A DNA stretch of 64,000 nt from a virus. The position numbers and the translations under genes were made by a program. The notes beneath the pieces were generated by a model, which ran no database searches, was not told where the DNA came from, and saw nothing but the letters and a program-made list of their open reading frames with translations. The DNA lies in IMG/VR virus record IMGVR_UViG_3300034279_001861, positions 62,001 to 126,000 of that record. The stretch is one strand, 5' to 3'. Below are positions 48,288 to 55,847 of the stretch, one piece after another (the stretch's first letter is position 1; each line of letters begins with the position of its first letter).

Positions 48288-48672
48288 TGATATTTTCCTT
48301 TCCGAAGTTTTCAAACTTCCACTCAAGCCGTCGTTCTGAAGCTAAATTTTTCAGCCTTTTTTTCCAGCTAGATTCGAGAGCGTTGTCGTGAATGCATTGC
48401 AAGTTCGAAATAAGTCCTCTGTGTGCAAAGGGTACAATGACACGATGACTTAACCTAGACCAGGTATCGCCTTCAAATTTAGCAGAGTAAGCCTTATCTG
48501 GTATTAGACAGCCTGCAGCGCACTTCCTACCCTGCTCATCACGATAAACGCAGTTTTCCTCTTGGTCTACTGACCGGCAGTTTTGCGTAAGCAGATGTTC
48601 AGCAACGCGGTCAAAACATTCTTGTTCAGTTTTGGGAAAATCTTCCCAAAGTTTCGGGTCGTAAGACATCAT
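48280..48672 (-). CDS. Hypothetical protein, CAxGCLI family (130 aa)
   Basis: The sequence DRVAEHLLTQNCRSVDQEEN and CVYRDEQGRKCAAGCLIPD matches a pattern common in small phage proteins (CxYRxxxGxxCAxGCLI). The role is unknown; it may be distantly related to the DUF6197-like genes downstream, which share a C-x(A/V)GA core. GGAGTGA precedes the double ATG. Confidence 0.65.
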   Translation of the reverse strand: MMSYDPKLWEDFPKTEQECFDRVAEHLLTQNCRSVDQEENCVYRDEQGRKCAAGCLIPDKAYSAKFEGDTWSRLSHRVIVPFAHRGLISNLQCIHDNALESSWKKRLKNLASERRLEWKFENFGKENISV

Positions 48673-48935
48673 TCACTCCACAATATTAAAGGTTCAGTCT
48701 TTTGGTGCAGCTCAGCCAAGTCGCACGCGGTGAAGTACTCTAGCTGTCGCATCAGTTCCTCGGGCTCGAGGTGATCGTGATCACCGTCCATACCTACGAG
48801 GTGCGGTTGTTGCGGTTCAGGTTGGAAGCCATCAACCTCTTTTTGAGCGATCACGATATAGCCCCTGGCTACATAGGATCTCATTTTGCGAGCAAACTTT
48901 TGTCGAGGTTTTGCAACTTGAGGTACGGAACTCAT
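48669..48935 (-). CDS. Hypothetical protein (88 aa)
   Basis: I start at ATG 48935 (MSSVPQVAKPRQKFARK). A basic N-terminus is followed by an acidic His/Pro-rich C-terminus (GMDGDHDHLEPEELM). Not recognised. The overlap of four bases with the next gene suggests coupling. Confidence 0.6.
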   Translation of the reverse strand: MSSVPQVAKPRQKFARKMRSYVARGYIVIAQKEVDGFQPEPQQPHLVGMDGDHDHLEPEELMRQLEYFTACDLAELHQKTEPLILWSE

Positions 48936-48952
48936 GTTGAGAATCTTTCTTT

Positions 48953-49114
48953 TTACCAAACCGACGAATAAGAAACTGCGACGTTGCCGTTTCCGGAAAT
49001 TTTGCTGTCGTAGACCTCTACATTATGCATGTAAACATCTACCTTCAGCATTTGTTGTCTAGGAGCAGTACAACCACATACTAAAACAATAGAAAGCAAA
49101 ATCCATTTAATCAT
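48953..49114 (-). CDS. Small lipoprotein (53 aa)
   Basis: ATG 49114 follows a perfect AAGGAGG. The sequence MIKWILLSIVLVCGC is a lipoprotein signal (lipobox VCGC), and the mature part starts CTAPRQQMLKVDVYMHN. A short outer- or inner-membrane lipoprotein fits an o-spanin or superinfection-exclusion factor, but no cognate gene is obvious. The gene follows directly on the terminator at 49128-49160. Confidence 0.65.
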   Translation of the reverse strand: MIKWILLSIVLVCGCTAPRQQMLKVDVYMHNVEVYDSKISGNGNVAVSYSSVW

Positions 49115-49127
49115 TATTTCCTCCTTG

Positions 49128-49160
49128 AAAAAGCCGCCCACCTAAGAAGGCAGGCGGCTT
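49128..49160 (-). terminator. Rho-independent terminator
   Basis: AAGCCGCC and GGCGGCTT (eight pairs), extended by CC/GG, form a hairpin with a short loop, with A-runs on both flanks, so it could act in both directions. On the minus strand TTTTT follows. It ends the transcript of the 138-residue gene (49182). Confidence 0.8.
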
Positions 49161-49181
49161 AAAAACGCTTTTAGCCTGTGG

Positions 49182-49598
49182 CTAGCGGCTGTTAGCTGTA
49201 TCCAGTACCGCTTGAGCCGCAGAAACCACCTTGAGCACATGCAGATTTACTTGTTCAGGTTGTGCGGTTTCTGTGGGCTGTTCTGGTTCGATCCCAAGCA
49301 TAGCACATGTCTCCAAGTACTTCTGCGCATGCGGAGTTACTTGTTCAGGTTGTGCGGTTTCTGCGGGCGGTTCCGGTTTGAACGGATACACAAAAAGTGT
49401 ATCTGCTGCATTCGTGTTGTTGCGGATTGCGAACTTCACGCTGCGAGACCTGAGCTCGTGGCGGATCTCTTCTTGCGAAGCTCCGTCTTTCCGCAACGCA
49501 AATTCCAGCCCGATTGAATCAGCTGGCAGACTGTGGGCCTGCCTTGCGATTCTATCGAACCACTCCTTGCGATTCTTTTTCCTCATTGAACCTATCAT
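49182..49598 (-). CDS. Hypothetical protein with duplicated segment (138 aa)
   Basis: I start at ATG 49598, after AAGGA. The N-terminus is basic (MIGSMRKKNRKEWFDR). Residues about 73-115 include ETAQPEQV twice, from a DNA duplication of about 25 bases at 49248 and 49340. Not recognised. The tRNA gene lies just upstream. Confidence 0.65.
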   Translation of the reverse strand: MIGSMRKKNRKEWFDRIARQAHSLPADSIGLEFALRKDGASQEEIRHELRSRSVKFAIRNNTNAADTLFVYPFKPEPPAETAQPEQVTPHAQKYLETCAMLGIEPEQPTETAQPEQVNLHVLKVVSAAQAVLDTANSR

Positions 49599-49655
49599 AC
49601 TCAATTCCTTTGAAAAAGGTTTAACGAACAAAGCAACATCAAAGATGTCACACAA

Positions 49656-49729
49656 TGGGACTGCCCGGACTTGAACCGAGAACCGAGAGATTATGAGTCT
49701 CCTGCTCTAACCTATTGAGCTACAGTCCC
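49656..49729 (-). tRNA. tRNA with anticodon CAU (Met or lysidine-Ile)
   Basis: The 74-nt minus-strand sequence folds as a full cloverleaf: acceptor GGGACTG/CAGTCCC, D-stem GCTC/GAGC, anticodon stem GGAGA/TCTCT with loop CTCATAA (anticodon at 49693-49695), variable loop of five, T-stem CTCGG/CCGGG with loop TTCAAGT, and discriminator A. CCA is not encoded. CAU may be elongator Met or, if modified to lysidine, Ile for AUA codons. It is the only clear tRNA in the window. Confidence 0.95.
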
Positions 49730-49737
49730 AATCGAAA

Positions 49738-49998
49738 CTAGATGTCTAGCTCTTTAAGAACAGCAAGGACTTCTTCTTTAGTACGTTCAGGATCATCATT
49801 CCAGTCAATTACTCTCATCCCCAAATGTTCTTTGAGTTTAGGGTAGTTCAAGTCCAAAGTACCAGTAGCTTTCAGTAACCCTACTGCGCAAAAGCTACAA
49901 GCTTGAGGATCATTAACTTCTACCCAGTGATCGAATGCGTTTCTTGCTAACGCTCCTTGACACCAGTCTTTTTCTTCTAACAGTTGCCAAGCTTTCAT
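49738..49998 (-). CDS. DUF6197-like protein, cluster A copy 1
   Basis: The 86 residues show MKAWQLLEEKDWCQGALARN, then CSFCAVGLL and the closing TKEEVLAVLKELDI. This layout (GWCQ, a Cys-containing FCxxGA core, a final helix) resembles DUF6197 of actinobacteria and phages. It is closest to the copy at 51963. Overlap with the upstream copy is four bases (ATGA). Function unknown. Confidence 0.7.
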   Translation of the reverse strand: MKAWQLLEEKDWCQGALARNAFDHWVEVNDPQACSFCAVGLLKATGTLDLNYPKLKEHLGMRVIDWNDDPERTKEEVLAVLKELDI

Positions 49999-50267
49999 AT
50001 GTCTAGCTCCTTAAGTAAAGCGATGACTTCTTCCTTAGTGCGGTCGGGATGGTCGTTCCATTCCGTAATTTGCAAAGTGGAGTAAAGCGAGAGGTGATGT
50101 TCTAATTTTTTAAGTGCAGGGCTACCCGCACCTACCCGTTCTAAAGCTCCGCGGGTGCAAAAACTACAAGCCATAGCACTATCAATAGGAGCCGGAAGGC
50201 CTTCTGCATTTCTTGCCCATGCGTATTGACACCAGCCTTTTTCTTCTAACAATTCCCAAGCTTTCAT
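49995..50267 (-). CDS. DUF6197-like protein, cluster A copy 2
   Basis: The 90-residue paralog starts MKAWELLEEKGWCQYAWARN, with CSFCTRGALERVG in the core and the shared WNDHPDRTKEEVIALLKELD end. It joins both neighbours by ATGA overlaps. Function unknown. Confidence 0.7.
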   Translation of the reverse strand: MKAWELLEEKGWCQYAWARNAEGLPAPIDSAMACSFCTRGALERVGAGSPALKKLEHHLSLYSTLQITEWNDHPDRTKEEVIALLKELDI

Positions 50268-50569
50268 ATATCAAGCTCCTTAAGCAAAGCGATGACTTCT
50301 TCTTTGGTACGTTCAGGATGGTCGTTCCAAACTGAAATTAACGCATGTTGATCTGTTGCCTGCAATTTATCTTGCACGCTATTAACATCGTCATACACAC
50401 CAATGGCGTCTACAGCTCCGTATTTCGATGTGTGTTTTCTGTCTATCGCTCCGAAAATACAAAAGCTAACGGCTTTGTCGCTAATCGGGGAACAAGACCG
50501 CCCTTTGTCGCTTCTTGCGTTAACCTTTTGACACCAGCCGTTTTGCTCGATGATTTGCCAAGCCTTCAT
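50264..50569 (-). CDS. DUF6197-like protein, cluster A copy 3
   Basis: This 101-residue paralog (MKAWQIIEQNGWCQKVNAR, SFCIFGAIDRK) is the first gene of the triplet in transcription order. A longer loop with VYDDVNSVQDKLQ distinguishes it. It ends with the same WNDHPERTKEEVIALLKELD. Confidence 0.7.
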   Translation of the reverse strand: MKAWQIIEQNGWCQKVNARSDKGRSCSPISDKAVSFCIFGAIDRKHTSKYGAVDAIGVYDDVNSVQDKLQATDQHALISVWNDHPERTKEEVIALLKELDI

Positions 50570-50600
50570 AAGCTAAACTCCTTAAGTAAAAAGAAAACAA

Positions 50601-50900
50601 TTAGCTACAGAAATGATGTTCAGTAAGTGAATGCCGCTTCATCATGTCTTGTTCGACCATTTCTGCCCACTTTTCAAATTCACCGTTATCAAACGAATCT
50701 TCAACATCCAGAAAAGGAAAAACCCAACCCAGTTTATTGAAATTAGAACTGCAAATTTGAGGACCAAGATGACTTGGTCTTGCTGACGTGAATGGGCATT
50801 CGCAGTATTCACCGAGCAAGAACATGTATTCTGACAAGTACTGGTGTGGTAGATTTGGAACTACTGTCCTTGCCCAAAAGATATTATCCGATTTTCTCAT
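50601..50900 (-). CDS. Hypothetical protein (99 aa)
   Basis: A small protein with aromatic and Cys residues (EYCECPFTSARPSHLGPQIC) and an acidic helical end. Not recognised. Confidence 0.6.
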   Translation of the reverse strand: MRKSDNIFWARTVVPNLPHQYLSEYMFLLGEYCECPFTSARPSHLGPQICSSNFNKLGWVFPFLDVEDSFDNGEFEKWAEMVEQDMMKRHSLTEHHFCS

Positions 50901-50917
50901 TTTGACACGTTATCCGT

Positions 50918-51268
50918 TTAGAATCCGTTTAGAATCGCCTTGTCGATGTTAGCTGCGGCAGCCGCTTCAGCGGCGATACAATCGGCGTTCGCTTGTTCCG
51001 ACCACTCGCTGAAATCTTTCATCTTTTGCGTGTGATCAGTTTCTGTCTCTTGCTCGCGGATACAATCAGTATAGTCCGCAATAAATTCTTTAGCCCTTTC
51101 AAGTAAAAAAGCTGCTTCTTCAAGCGTACTGAGCATTTGCGAAAACCCAGACACGTCATCGTAATCGTTGTCAACAAACCAGTTACGAACGTCTTCAATT
51201 GATGCTATATCTTTTCTCAAGGCGTATTGTTGACGACGTAGCAGAATTTTCAGAGTATCTTTAGACAT
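50918..51268 (-). CDS. Hypothetical helical protein (116 aa)
   Basis: A fully helical, charged protein (FSQMLSTLEEAAFLLERAKE) with an Ala-rich C-terminus (DCIAAEAAAAANIDKAIL). Probably a coiled coil. Function unknown. Confidence 0.65.
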   Translation of the reverse strand: MSKDTLKILLRRQQYALRKDIASIEDVRNWFVDNDYDDVSGFSQMLSTLEEAAFLLERAKEFIADYTDCIREQETETDHTQKMKDFSEWSEQANADCIAAEAAAAANIDKAILNGF

Positions 51269-51329
51269 AGAAATATTCCTTAACAGAAAGAAAAAAACCG
51301 GAGCCTATCCCGACATGGTTGGGGTGGGT

Positions 51330-51692
51330 TTACTCGGACTCGCAAGAGGTTTGCTCGGCCTGCCGATTGATTTGGCAGCGTAACCACGATCGACCACAGG
51401 CGTCGAGGAAATAAATCAAACTTGGCTCTCCGGCGTAGGCTAGTCGGAACCCGATCAATTCTACCTGCGACCACGGATCTGTCGGGAAATTCTTAACCCT
51501 AGCTTCGACCGGCTTGTGCGTCTTGACAATCGAATGTGTGATCTTGACAAGATCGTCGAGGTTTAGGTCCTCCCAGCAAGATTTCGTAACTTGATCCACC
51601 AGCGGAGCCAATGCCCTTTCTGCTGCTCCTTGTCCGTTGTCACGGTCATACAGCTGCGGATTTAACGTATCTTTTCCTAGATCTACTTTCAT
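51330..51692 (-). CDS. C-terminal part of a split phage protein (LYDRDNGQGAA motif)
   Basis: The ATG at 51692 (MKVDLGKDTLNPQLYDRDNG) follows AAGGGG. QLYDRDNGQGAAERAL is typical of a small phage/bacterial protein in which it is preceded by DYLxGRVMKVDL. Here DYLRGRV is present upstream in the same frame but after a TAA stop. The extra C-terminal half (about 70 residues, SQVELIGFRLAYAGEPS) is unassigned. It may be translated by re-initiation. Confidence 0.65.
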   Translation of the reverse strand: MKVDLGKDTLNPQLYDRDNGQGAAERALAPLVDQVTKSCWEDLNLDDLVKITHSIVKTHKPVEARVKNFPTDPWSQVELIGFRLAYAGEPSLIYFLDACGRSWLRCQINRQAEQTSCESE

Positions 51693-51713
51693 CACACGAC
51701 CCCTTAAATAGTC

Positions 51714-51896
51714 TTAATACTGGCCGCCTCTGTTGACTGTGCTAATGCCGCTGGTGTACTGTCTTGCGTCTTCCACCGTCATGGGGACCGCACCGGACTC
51801 ATCCAAAAAACCCATTCCCTGTTGCTTGCTTGCGTTAAACAGTGCCGCTAGTACTTCCGCTTTGTCCAACTTGCTAATATCAATTGTGTTGCTCAT
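51714..51896 (-). CDS. N-terminal part of a split phage protein (60 aa)
   Basis: The 60 residues (IDISKLDKAEVLAALFNASK, QGMGFLDESGAVPMTVED) form the first part of the same domain that continues in the gene at 51330. The stop is TAA, and the following in-frame codons read DYLRGRVMKVDL. Most family members are one protein, so this looks like a nonsense split. Confidence 0.7.
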   Translation of the reverse strand: MSNTIDISKLDKAEVLAALFNASKQQGMGFLDESGAVPMTVEDARQYTSGISTVNRGGQY

Positions 51897-51962
51897 TTTA
51901 TAGTTCCCAAAAAAGTGTTAGTAAACCGGAGCCTATACCGGCAGAAGGCAGTTAGAACTAGA

Positions 51963-52223
51963 CTAGATGTCTAGCTCTTTAAGAACAGCAAGGACTTCTT
52001 CCTTAGTACGTTCAGGATGGTCGTTCCAGTCAACTACATTCATCCCTAAATGTTCTTTGAGTTTAGGGTAGTTCAAGTCACAAGTACCAGTAGCTTCCAG
52101 TAACCCTACCACGCAAAATCTACGAGCCTGAGGATCGTGAACTCTTACACTTTGACCGCTTGCGTTTCTTGCGTAATCTCCTTGACACCAGTCTTTTTCT
52201 TCTAACAATTCCCAAGCTTTCAT
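51963..52223 (-). CDS. DUF6197-like protein, cluster B copy 1
   Basis: This 86-residue copy (MKAWELLEEKDWCQGDYARN, RRFCVVGLLEATG) is clearly the sister of the gene at 49738, sharing the LDLNYPKLKEHLGM-type stretch (here CDLNYPKLKEHLGM). It occupies the same last position in its triplet, implying block duplication. Confidence 0.7.
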   Translation of the reverse strand: MKAWELLEEKDWCQGDYARNASGQSVRVHDPQARRFCVVGLLEATGTCDLNYPKLKEHLGMNVVDWNDHPERTKEEVLAVLKELDI

Positions 52224-52540
52224 ATATCAAGCTCCTTAAGCAAAGCGATGACTTCTTCTTTGGTACGTTCAAGCTCGTCGTTCCAATTTATCAAACAGTC
52301 GTCGCGACCTAGAAACTCCAACTTTTCCTCGGCTTTGCCGATGTCAAAATATGCCGCTAAGTTTGCAGTATCGGTTTCCCACGGACCAAAAGTTTTAGCT
52401 GAGTGCTTTCGAAGAATGGCTCCGACGGCACAAAAGCTAATGGCAGTCGTATCGACAGGCCTACAAGTTAAGTCTAGTTCGTTTTTTGCCATGCGACCTT
52501 GGCACCAGCCGTACTTTTCAAGTATTTCAAAGGCTTTCAT
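52220..52540 (-). CDS. DUF6197-like protein, cluster B copy 2
   Basis: A 106-residue paralog (MKAFEILEKYGWCQGRMAKN, SFCAVGAILRKHS) with a longer middle segment. ATGA overlaps link it to copies 1 and 3. Function unknown. Confidence 0.7.
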   Translation of the reverse strand: MKAFEILEKYGWCQGRMAKNELDLTCRPVDTTAISFCAVGAILRKHSAKTFGPWETDTANLAAYFDIGKAEEKLEFLGRDDCLINWNDELERTKEEVIALLKELDI

Positions 52541-52824
52541 ATGTCAAGCTCCTTGAGTAACGCAACAACTTCTTCTTTGGTACGGCTAGAATGATCGTTC
52601 CAAACTGAAAGGCTTGCACTGCTTCCAAAACCAAGTTTACGGCAGGCTTTAGCAAGGTCTTCCGTTAGAGTAGTGCGTGAGCATCGATTCTTTCGATATA
52701 TCGCACCTATTAAACAAAAGTTAGCTGCAGTTTTGTCGTTAATACTACAGCCAACCCCTGTTTCGTCTGTTGCCAGGTTTTCTTGGCACCAGCCGTACTT
52801 TTCAAGTAGCTCGAAGGCTTTCAT
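52537..52824 (-). CDS. DUF6197-like protein, cluster B copy 3
   Basis: A 95-residue paralog (MKAFELLEKYGWCQENLATD, NFCLIGAIYRKNR) with WNDHSSRTKEEVVALLKELD at the end. It is the first gene of triplet B in transcription order, one base from the 172-residue gene upstream. Confidence 0.7.
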   Translation of the reverse strand: MKAFELLEKYGWCQENLATDETGVGCSINDKTAANFCLIGAIYRKNRCSRTTLTEDLAKACRKLGFGSSASLSVWNDHSSRTKEEVVALLKELDI

Positions 52825-52825
52825 A

Positions 52826-53344
52826 TCAGTCTCCGTAGATAGGTAAAAGTAAACTGTCGCTGTCGCGAAGAGTATATTTTTGGCAAATGGCGATAACCCA
52901 TTTAAAGTCTCGCTTAGAAATTAAAAGCACCTCGCCGCGACCAGTCATACCGACAGCTGTCCAGCCTTTGTTAAGGTACAGTCGCAAAGAAGTTTCGTCC
53001 GCTTCAGGCCACAAGGCCTGAAAGTAGCTCAAAACAATCTTAGACTGCACTGGGTCTTCGGTTGAAAACATCATCAGGTACCTAACAGGATTTTTCATAT
53101 CTTCCCAGTAGGATCCATGAATTGGAATTTTGAAATTTTGAGGCTTCTCCTGATAGTCAGAATTGAGACGGATCGCTTTTTCCCTTAGCTCGCAGATATC
53201 GTTTCGTCGCATTTCGGGATCAAGTGTTTCTACGATCACGTCTACAAATTTCTTGTAGCGATCTACTGTGCATTTCAAACACGGTAGACCGCTGATTTTG
53301 TCGCAACAGTTAGAGCAAAGATTTCTAAAACTAGCGTCGTTCAT
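52826..53344 (-). CDS. Cys-rich hypothetical protein (172 aa)
   Basis: The N-terminus has LCSNCCDKISGLPCLKC, probably a zinc site, followed by a helical domain and a late strand-rich portion (AVGMTGRGEVLLISKRDFKW). Not recognised. Confidence 0.65.
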   Translation of the reverse strand: MNDASFRNLCSNCCDKISGLPCLKCTVDRYKKFVDVIVETLDPEMRRNDICELREKAIRLNSDYQEKPQNFKIPIHGSYWEDMKNPVRYLMMFSTEDPVQSKIVLSYFQALWPEADETSLRLYLNKGWTAVGMTGRGEVLLISKRDFKWVIAICQKYTLRDSDSLLLPIYGD

Positions 53345-53567
53345 TTCTTTTTTCCCCTTTTATTACCACGTCTTTAGCGACACCAAATCCGCACAGTTTG
53401 GCAAACATTTCCTGCCAATCGAAAGCTTTTTCGTTCCACTCTCCGTCGATTTGTAATGGATGCGGGTTTAGAAGCTCTTCAAAATGGGCAAAAAGGTCGT
53501 GTTTGTCCGGTGCTTTCGACTTGCCGACTAGCTCCGCCGCTTTTTCAAGCGTCATTGTCGTTTTCAT
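53331..53567 (-). CDS. Hypothetical protein (78 aa)
   Basis: I start at ATG 53567 (MKTTMTLEKAAELVGKSK), after GGAGG; this start overlaps the stop of the upstream gene. The sequence opens with a helix and ends basic (KGEKRNERR). Function unknown. Confidence 0.65.
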   Translation of the reverse strand: MKTTMTLEKAAELVGKSKAPDKHDLFAHFEELLNPHPLQIDGEWNEKAFDWQEMFAKLCGFGVAKDVVIKGEKRNERR

Positions 53568-53791
53568 TTCTTTTTCCTCCATGGAACTTGAATTTCTGCA
53601 ACTCTGCGGTTGGCTTCTGCACATTGTTTGTCGATACCGTCAAGCTCGGCAATAAGCCTTTCAGCAATATCGCCAAAATAAATTCGTATAAGCCTTTTGA
53701 GAATCTGGCGATCTCCGTGAGGCCAAACCAGACCGGCCTGCTTTAAGCTGTTTATGACAGCTTCGAGAACGATTGAATCTGTACTTTCCAT
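53564..53791 (-). CDS. Hypothetical protein (75 aa)
   Basis: A helical protein (IVLEAVINSLKQAGLVWP, ERLIAELDGIDKQCAEANRR) with a basic end that carries the next gene's ribosome-binding site. Not recognised. Confidence 0.6.
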   Translation of the reverse strand: MESTDSIVLEAVINSLKQAGLVWPHGDRQILKRLIRIYFGDIAERLIAELDGIDKQCAEANRRVAEIQVPWRKKK

Positions 53792-53792
53792 G

Positions 53793-54317
53793 TCATTTGC
53801 TTTCTAAGTATTGATAGGCGGGACTAAGCTCGCGATCGTTCCAGTAGGTACCTACGATCATGCGATGCTGATCAACTGGTGTTTCGACTTTTATCGAAAG
53901 ACCAGCTGCAATTTTTTCTTCAACAGCTGCGTTAAGTTTTTCAGAACGCAAACGGTATGAATCCCAACAAAAGCGGCGATAGTCCTCTAGGGGTAGAGAT
54001 CCAGCATAAACTGCTGTTATCGATTTACAGTTACGGGCAACCCTTTTGACAACCAAATGCGTCCAGTCAGCGGGAGGTATTTCGTCTACGAAAACGATAA
54101 TACCAATTGGTTTTCGAAGCCGATTCCAGACAGTCGCTTCAAATAGCCAGTTGGAGATAAATTCCAATCTAACCATGTAGTTTCCCTTGTCCGTTTGGAC
54201 AAAAGGAACTTCGGCAACACAAATACCTTCGGTCGTGTGAACGGCAAAATCCCGCCACAGGCAGGTGCCAGGCTTTAACCTGGACACCAGCTCTTCTAAG
54301 TTTTGTAGTTTTTCCAC
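53793..54317 (-). CDS. Hypothetical protein (174 aa), probable GTG start
   Basis: I use GTG 54317 (VEKLQNLEELVSRLKPG), just after the secreted gene's stop; the longer frame to 54347 would overlap it. The protein is strand-rich (MVRLEFISNWLFEATVWN) with a helical C-terminal part. Not recognised. Confidence 0.6.
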   Translation of the reverse strand: MEKLQNLEELVSRLKPGTCLWRDFAVHTTEGICVAEVPFVQTDKGNYMVRLEFISNWLFEATVWNRLRKPIGIIVFVDEIPPADWTHLVVKRVARNCKSITAVYAGSLPLEDYRRFCWDSYRLRSEKLNAAVEEKIAAGLSIKVETPVDQHRMIVGTYWNDRELSPAYQYLESK

Positions 54318-54318
54318 G

Positions 54319-54696
54319 TTATTTCTTTGGGTCCATGAAAATGACAATGAAAAAAACTTCTAGTGACATGCGGGATTCAAACTTTGCAACCCACTCAAGC
54401 TCCTCGGCTGACAAAGTTTCCTTTGTCTTATTGAGGATAGTAATCTCGCTGTCTTTAAGTTCTCGAAGTTTGCGATCCAGAATCTTGTTCATCGATCTGC
54501 GAAAGACAGGGCCTGGTTCGCCTCTCTGAATAACAAATCCCAACCAGAAAGCGTCCTGAAACGCGTGCACTGTGTTAGTGACGAGCTTTTCGTTGCGAAC
54601 TTCTTTAACCGGTGCTCCCGGCTTGTCCTGGACCTGCATCGCAGAAAGCGTGAAAAGACTAGACAAAGTAAACAGAATCAAAATGATCGTACGCAT
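54319..54696 (-). CDS. Exported hypothetical protein (125 aa)
   Basis: I start at ATG 54696, after AAGGAAAA. The first 20 residues (MRTIILILFTLSSLFTLSAM) form a signal peptide or anchor. The exported part is helical and charged (SMNKILDRKLRELKDSEITI) with a hydrophobic stretch near the end (LEVFFIVIFM). It lies right after the large structured RNA candidate. Function unknown. Confidence 0.65.
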   Translation of the reverse strand: MRTIILILFTLSSLFTLSAMQVQDKPGAPVKEVRNEKLVTNTVHAFQDAFWLGFVIQRGEPGPVFRRSMNKILDRKLRELKDSEITILNKTKETLSAEELEWVAKFESRMSLEVFFIVIFMDPKK

Positions 54697-54718
54697 GATT
54701 TTTCCTTGTGAATGTAAA

Positions 54719-55460
54719 TTAAAGATTACCGCAGCATTCACTGAATGCGGTAAGCTTGTGTCCTCTGCATTTGCCAGGGCTTGGAACCTGCCTCACCGTG
54801 AGGGCTGCATTACACGCCGCAACTCTGCAAAGATCCTCACTGATCTTTACGCTTGCGGCAGGTCGGTCATGTAACTTGACCGGTGGTATAGAGTGAGCTA
54901 TGCATTTTTCTACCTGTATGCTCAGGCTCTTAGCGTAGAAGTACGGGCAAGTTTCCGCTCTGCCTAGCGATCCGTTCTTCCACGGATTATTACTGGCCCC
55001 TTCGCGGTAGCTTTGCGTCGGACTCTCTCCGCGTGACTTGTCGTTACTGATCAAGTCCACTGCTGACGTTTTTTAGTGTCGTCAGTACCACGTTACCTTT
55101 GGTTTAGCGAGAAGGTATTTCTCGGAACGTTTACTGCTTTTTAGCTCCGCCTTGAGATTGTTATAGACAACGCAAGACGCCAACATAAAAGCCCACAGAA
55201 ATTTAGGGCTAGTTGTCGGAACAGTTTTCACTTTCTGGGGAATGCCCTTTCGGACTTTAGTTCAACCCCGAAACCGTGCCACGTGTACCTTTACACGCCA
55301 CACAGTAATGCTTTACAAGACCCATAAAGAGAAGATCTTGGTAAGGACGACACAAGTGCTAGCCGCCCGCAAATATCGCAAAGACAAAAGACGCTGTTAC
55401 CCTCAGCTTGATTTTTACATCAAGCGAGTGCGGCCTTTGCGATACTCGACTTAAGCCAGT
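54719..55460 (-). ncRNA. Candidate large structured RNA (about 740-830 nt)
   Basis: The 850-base gap between 54697 and 55550 has no credible gene but many strong stems: 55374-55383 with 55435-55444 (ten perfect pairs, TATCGCAAAG), an inner GCTTGAT/ATCAAGC, CTGACG/CGTCAG at 55063-55085, GACTTG/CAAGTC, CGAGAA/TTCTCG, ATCCGT/ACGGAT, CGGTCA/TGACCG, nested GCCGCAA/TTGCGGC (54816-54822 with 54853-54859) around AAAGATC/GATCTTT, and ACCGCA/TGCGGT at 54728-54751. Size, phage context and stem density recall the ornate GOLLD and ROOL RNAs. Class membership is inference; the strand is assumed from flanking genes. Confidence 0.7.
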
Positions 55461-55550
55461 GAAAATACGTTTGCTTTTGTATTTCGACCGACTTGCAAAC
55501 GATAAGTCGTCTGCATATTATTATGACTCGTTTTTAACGAAAATTAAGCA

Positions 55551-55847
55551 CTAAAAAGTATACTCTACAACCTTACCATTTTGGGCTACTCTCAGTCTAA
55601 CCTTATCAGCACTAAGCATTTCTTTAAGTCGCTTCTTTTTCTCCACACCCATGTTGATGATAGATTGCTTGATCGTCTGCATGGTCTGCACACGTCTGGC
55701 TGCTGCCTTGTTACAAGGTTTACAACTTTTCTTCGCAACCGGTGCGGCACCGCTTGCGAGGAACGGAAACTCTCGTACGAAGTTAGGATTTGTAGCGAGC
55801 GTGAGCAACACCGTATCTTCAAGTGTAAGTAGCTTGTGTGTAGCCAT
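55551..55847 (-). CDS. Hypothetical protein (98 aa)
   Basis: A helical, Lys/Ala-rich protein with a single CKPC motif near residue 42 and a strand-rich end (VRLRVAQNGKVVEYTF). It joins the virion-type gene upstream by a one-base TAATG overlap. Function unknown; a small virion component is possible. Confidence 0.6.
   Translation of the reverse strand: MATHKLLTLEDTVLLTLATNPNFVREFPFLASGAAPVAKKSCKPCNKAAARRVQTMQTIKQSIINMGVEKKKRLKEMLSADKVRLRVAQNGKVVEYTF

Noticed and set aside
54719-55060. 113-residue minus-strand frame inside the structured RNA region
   Set aside because: It covers strong nested hairpins, has no good ribosome-binding site and its amino acid pattern is not protein-like. An RNA explanation fits better.
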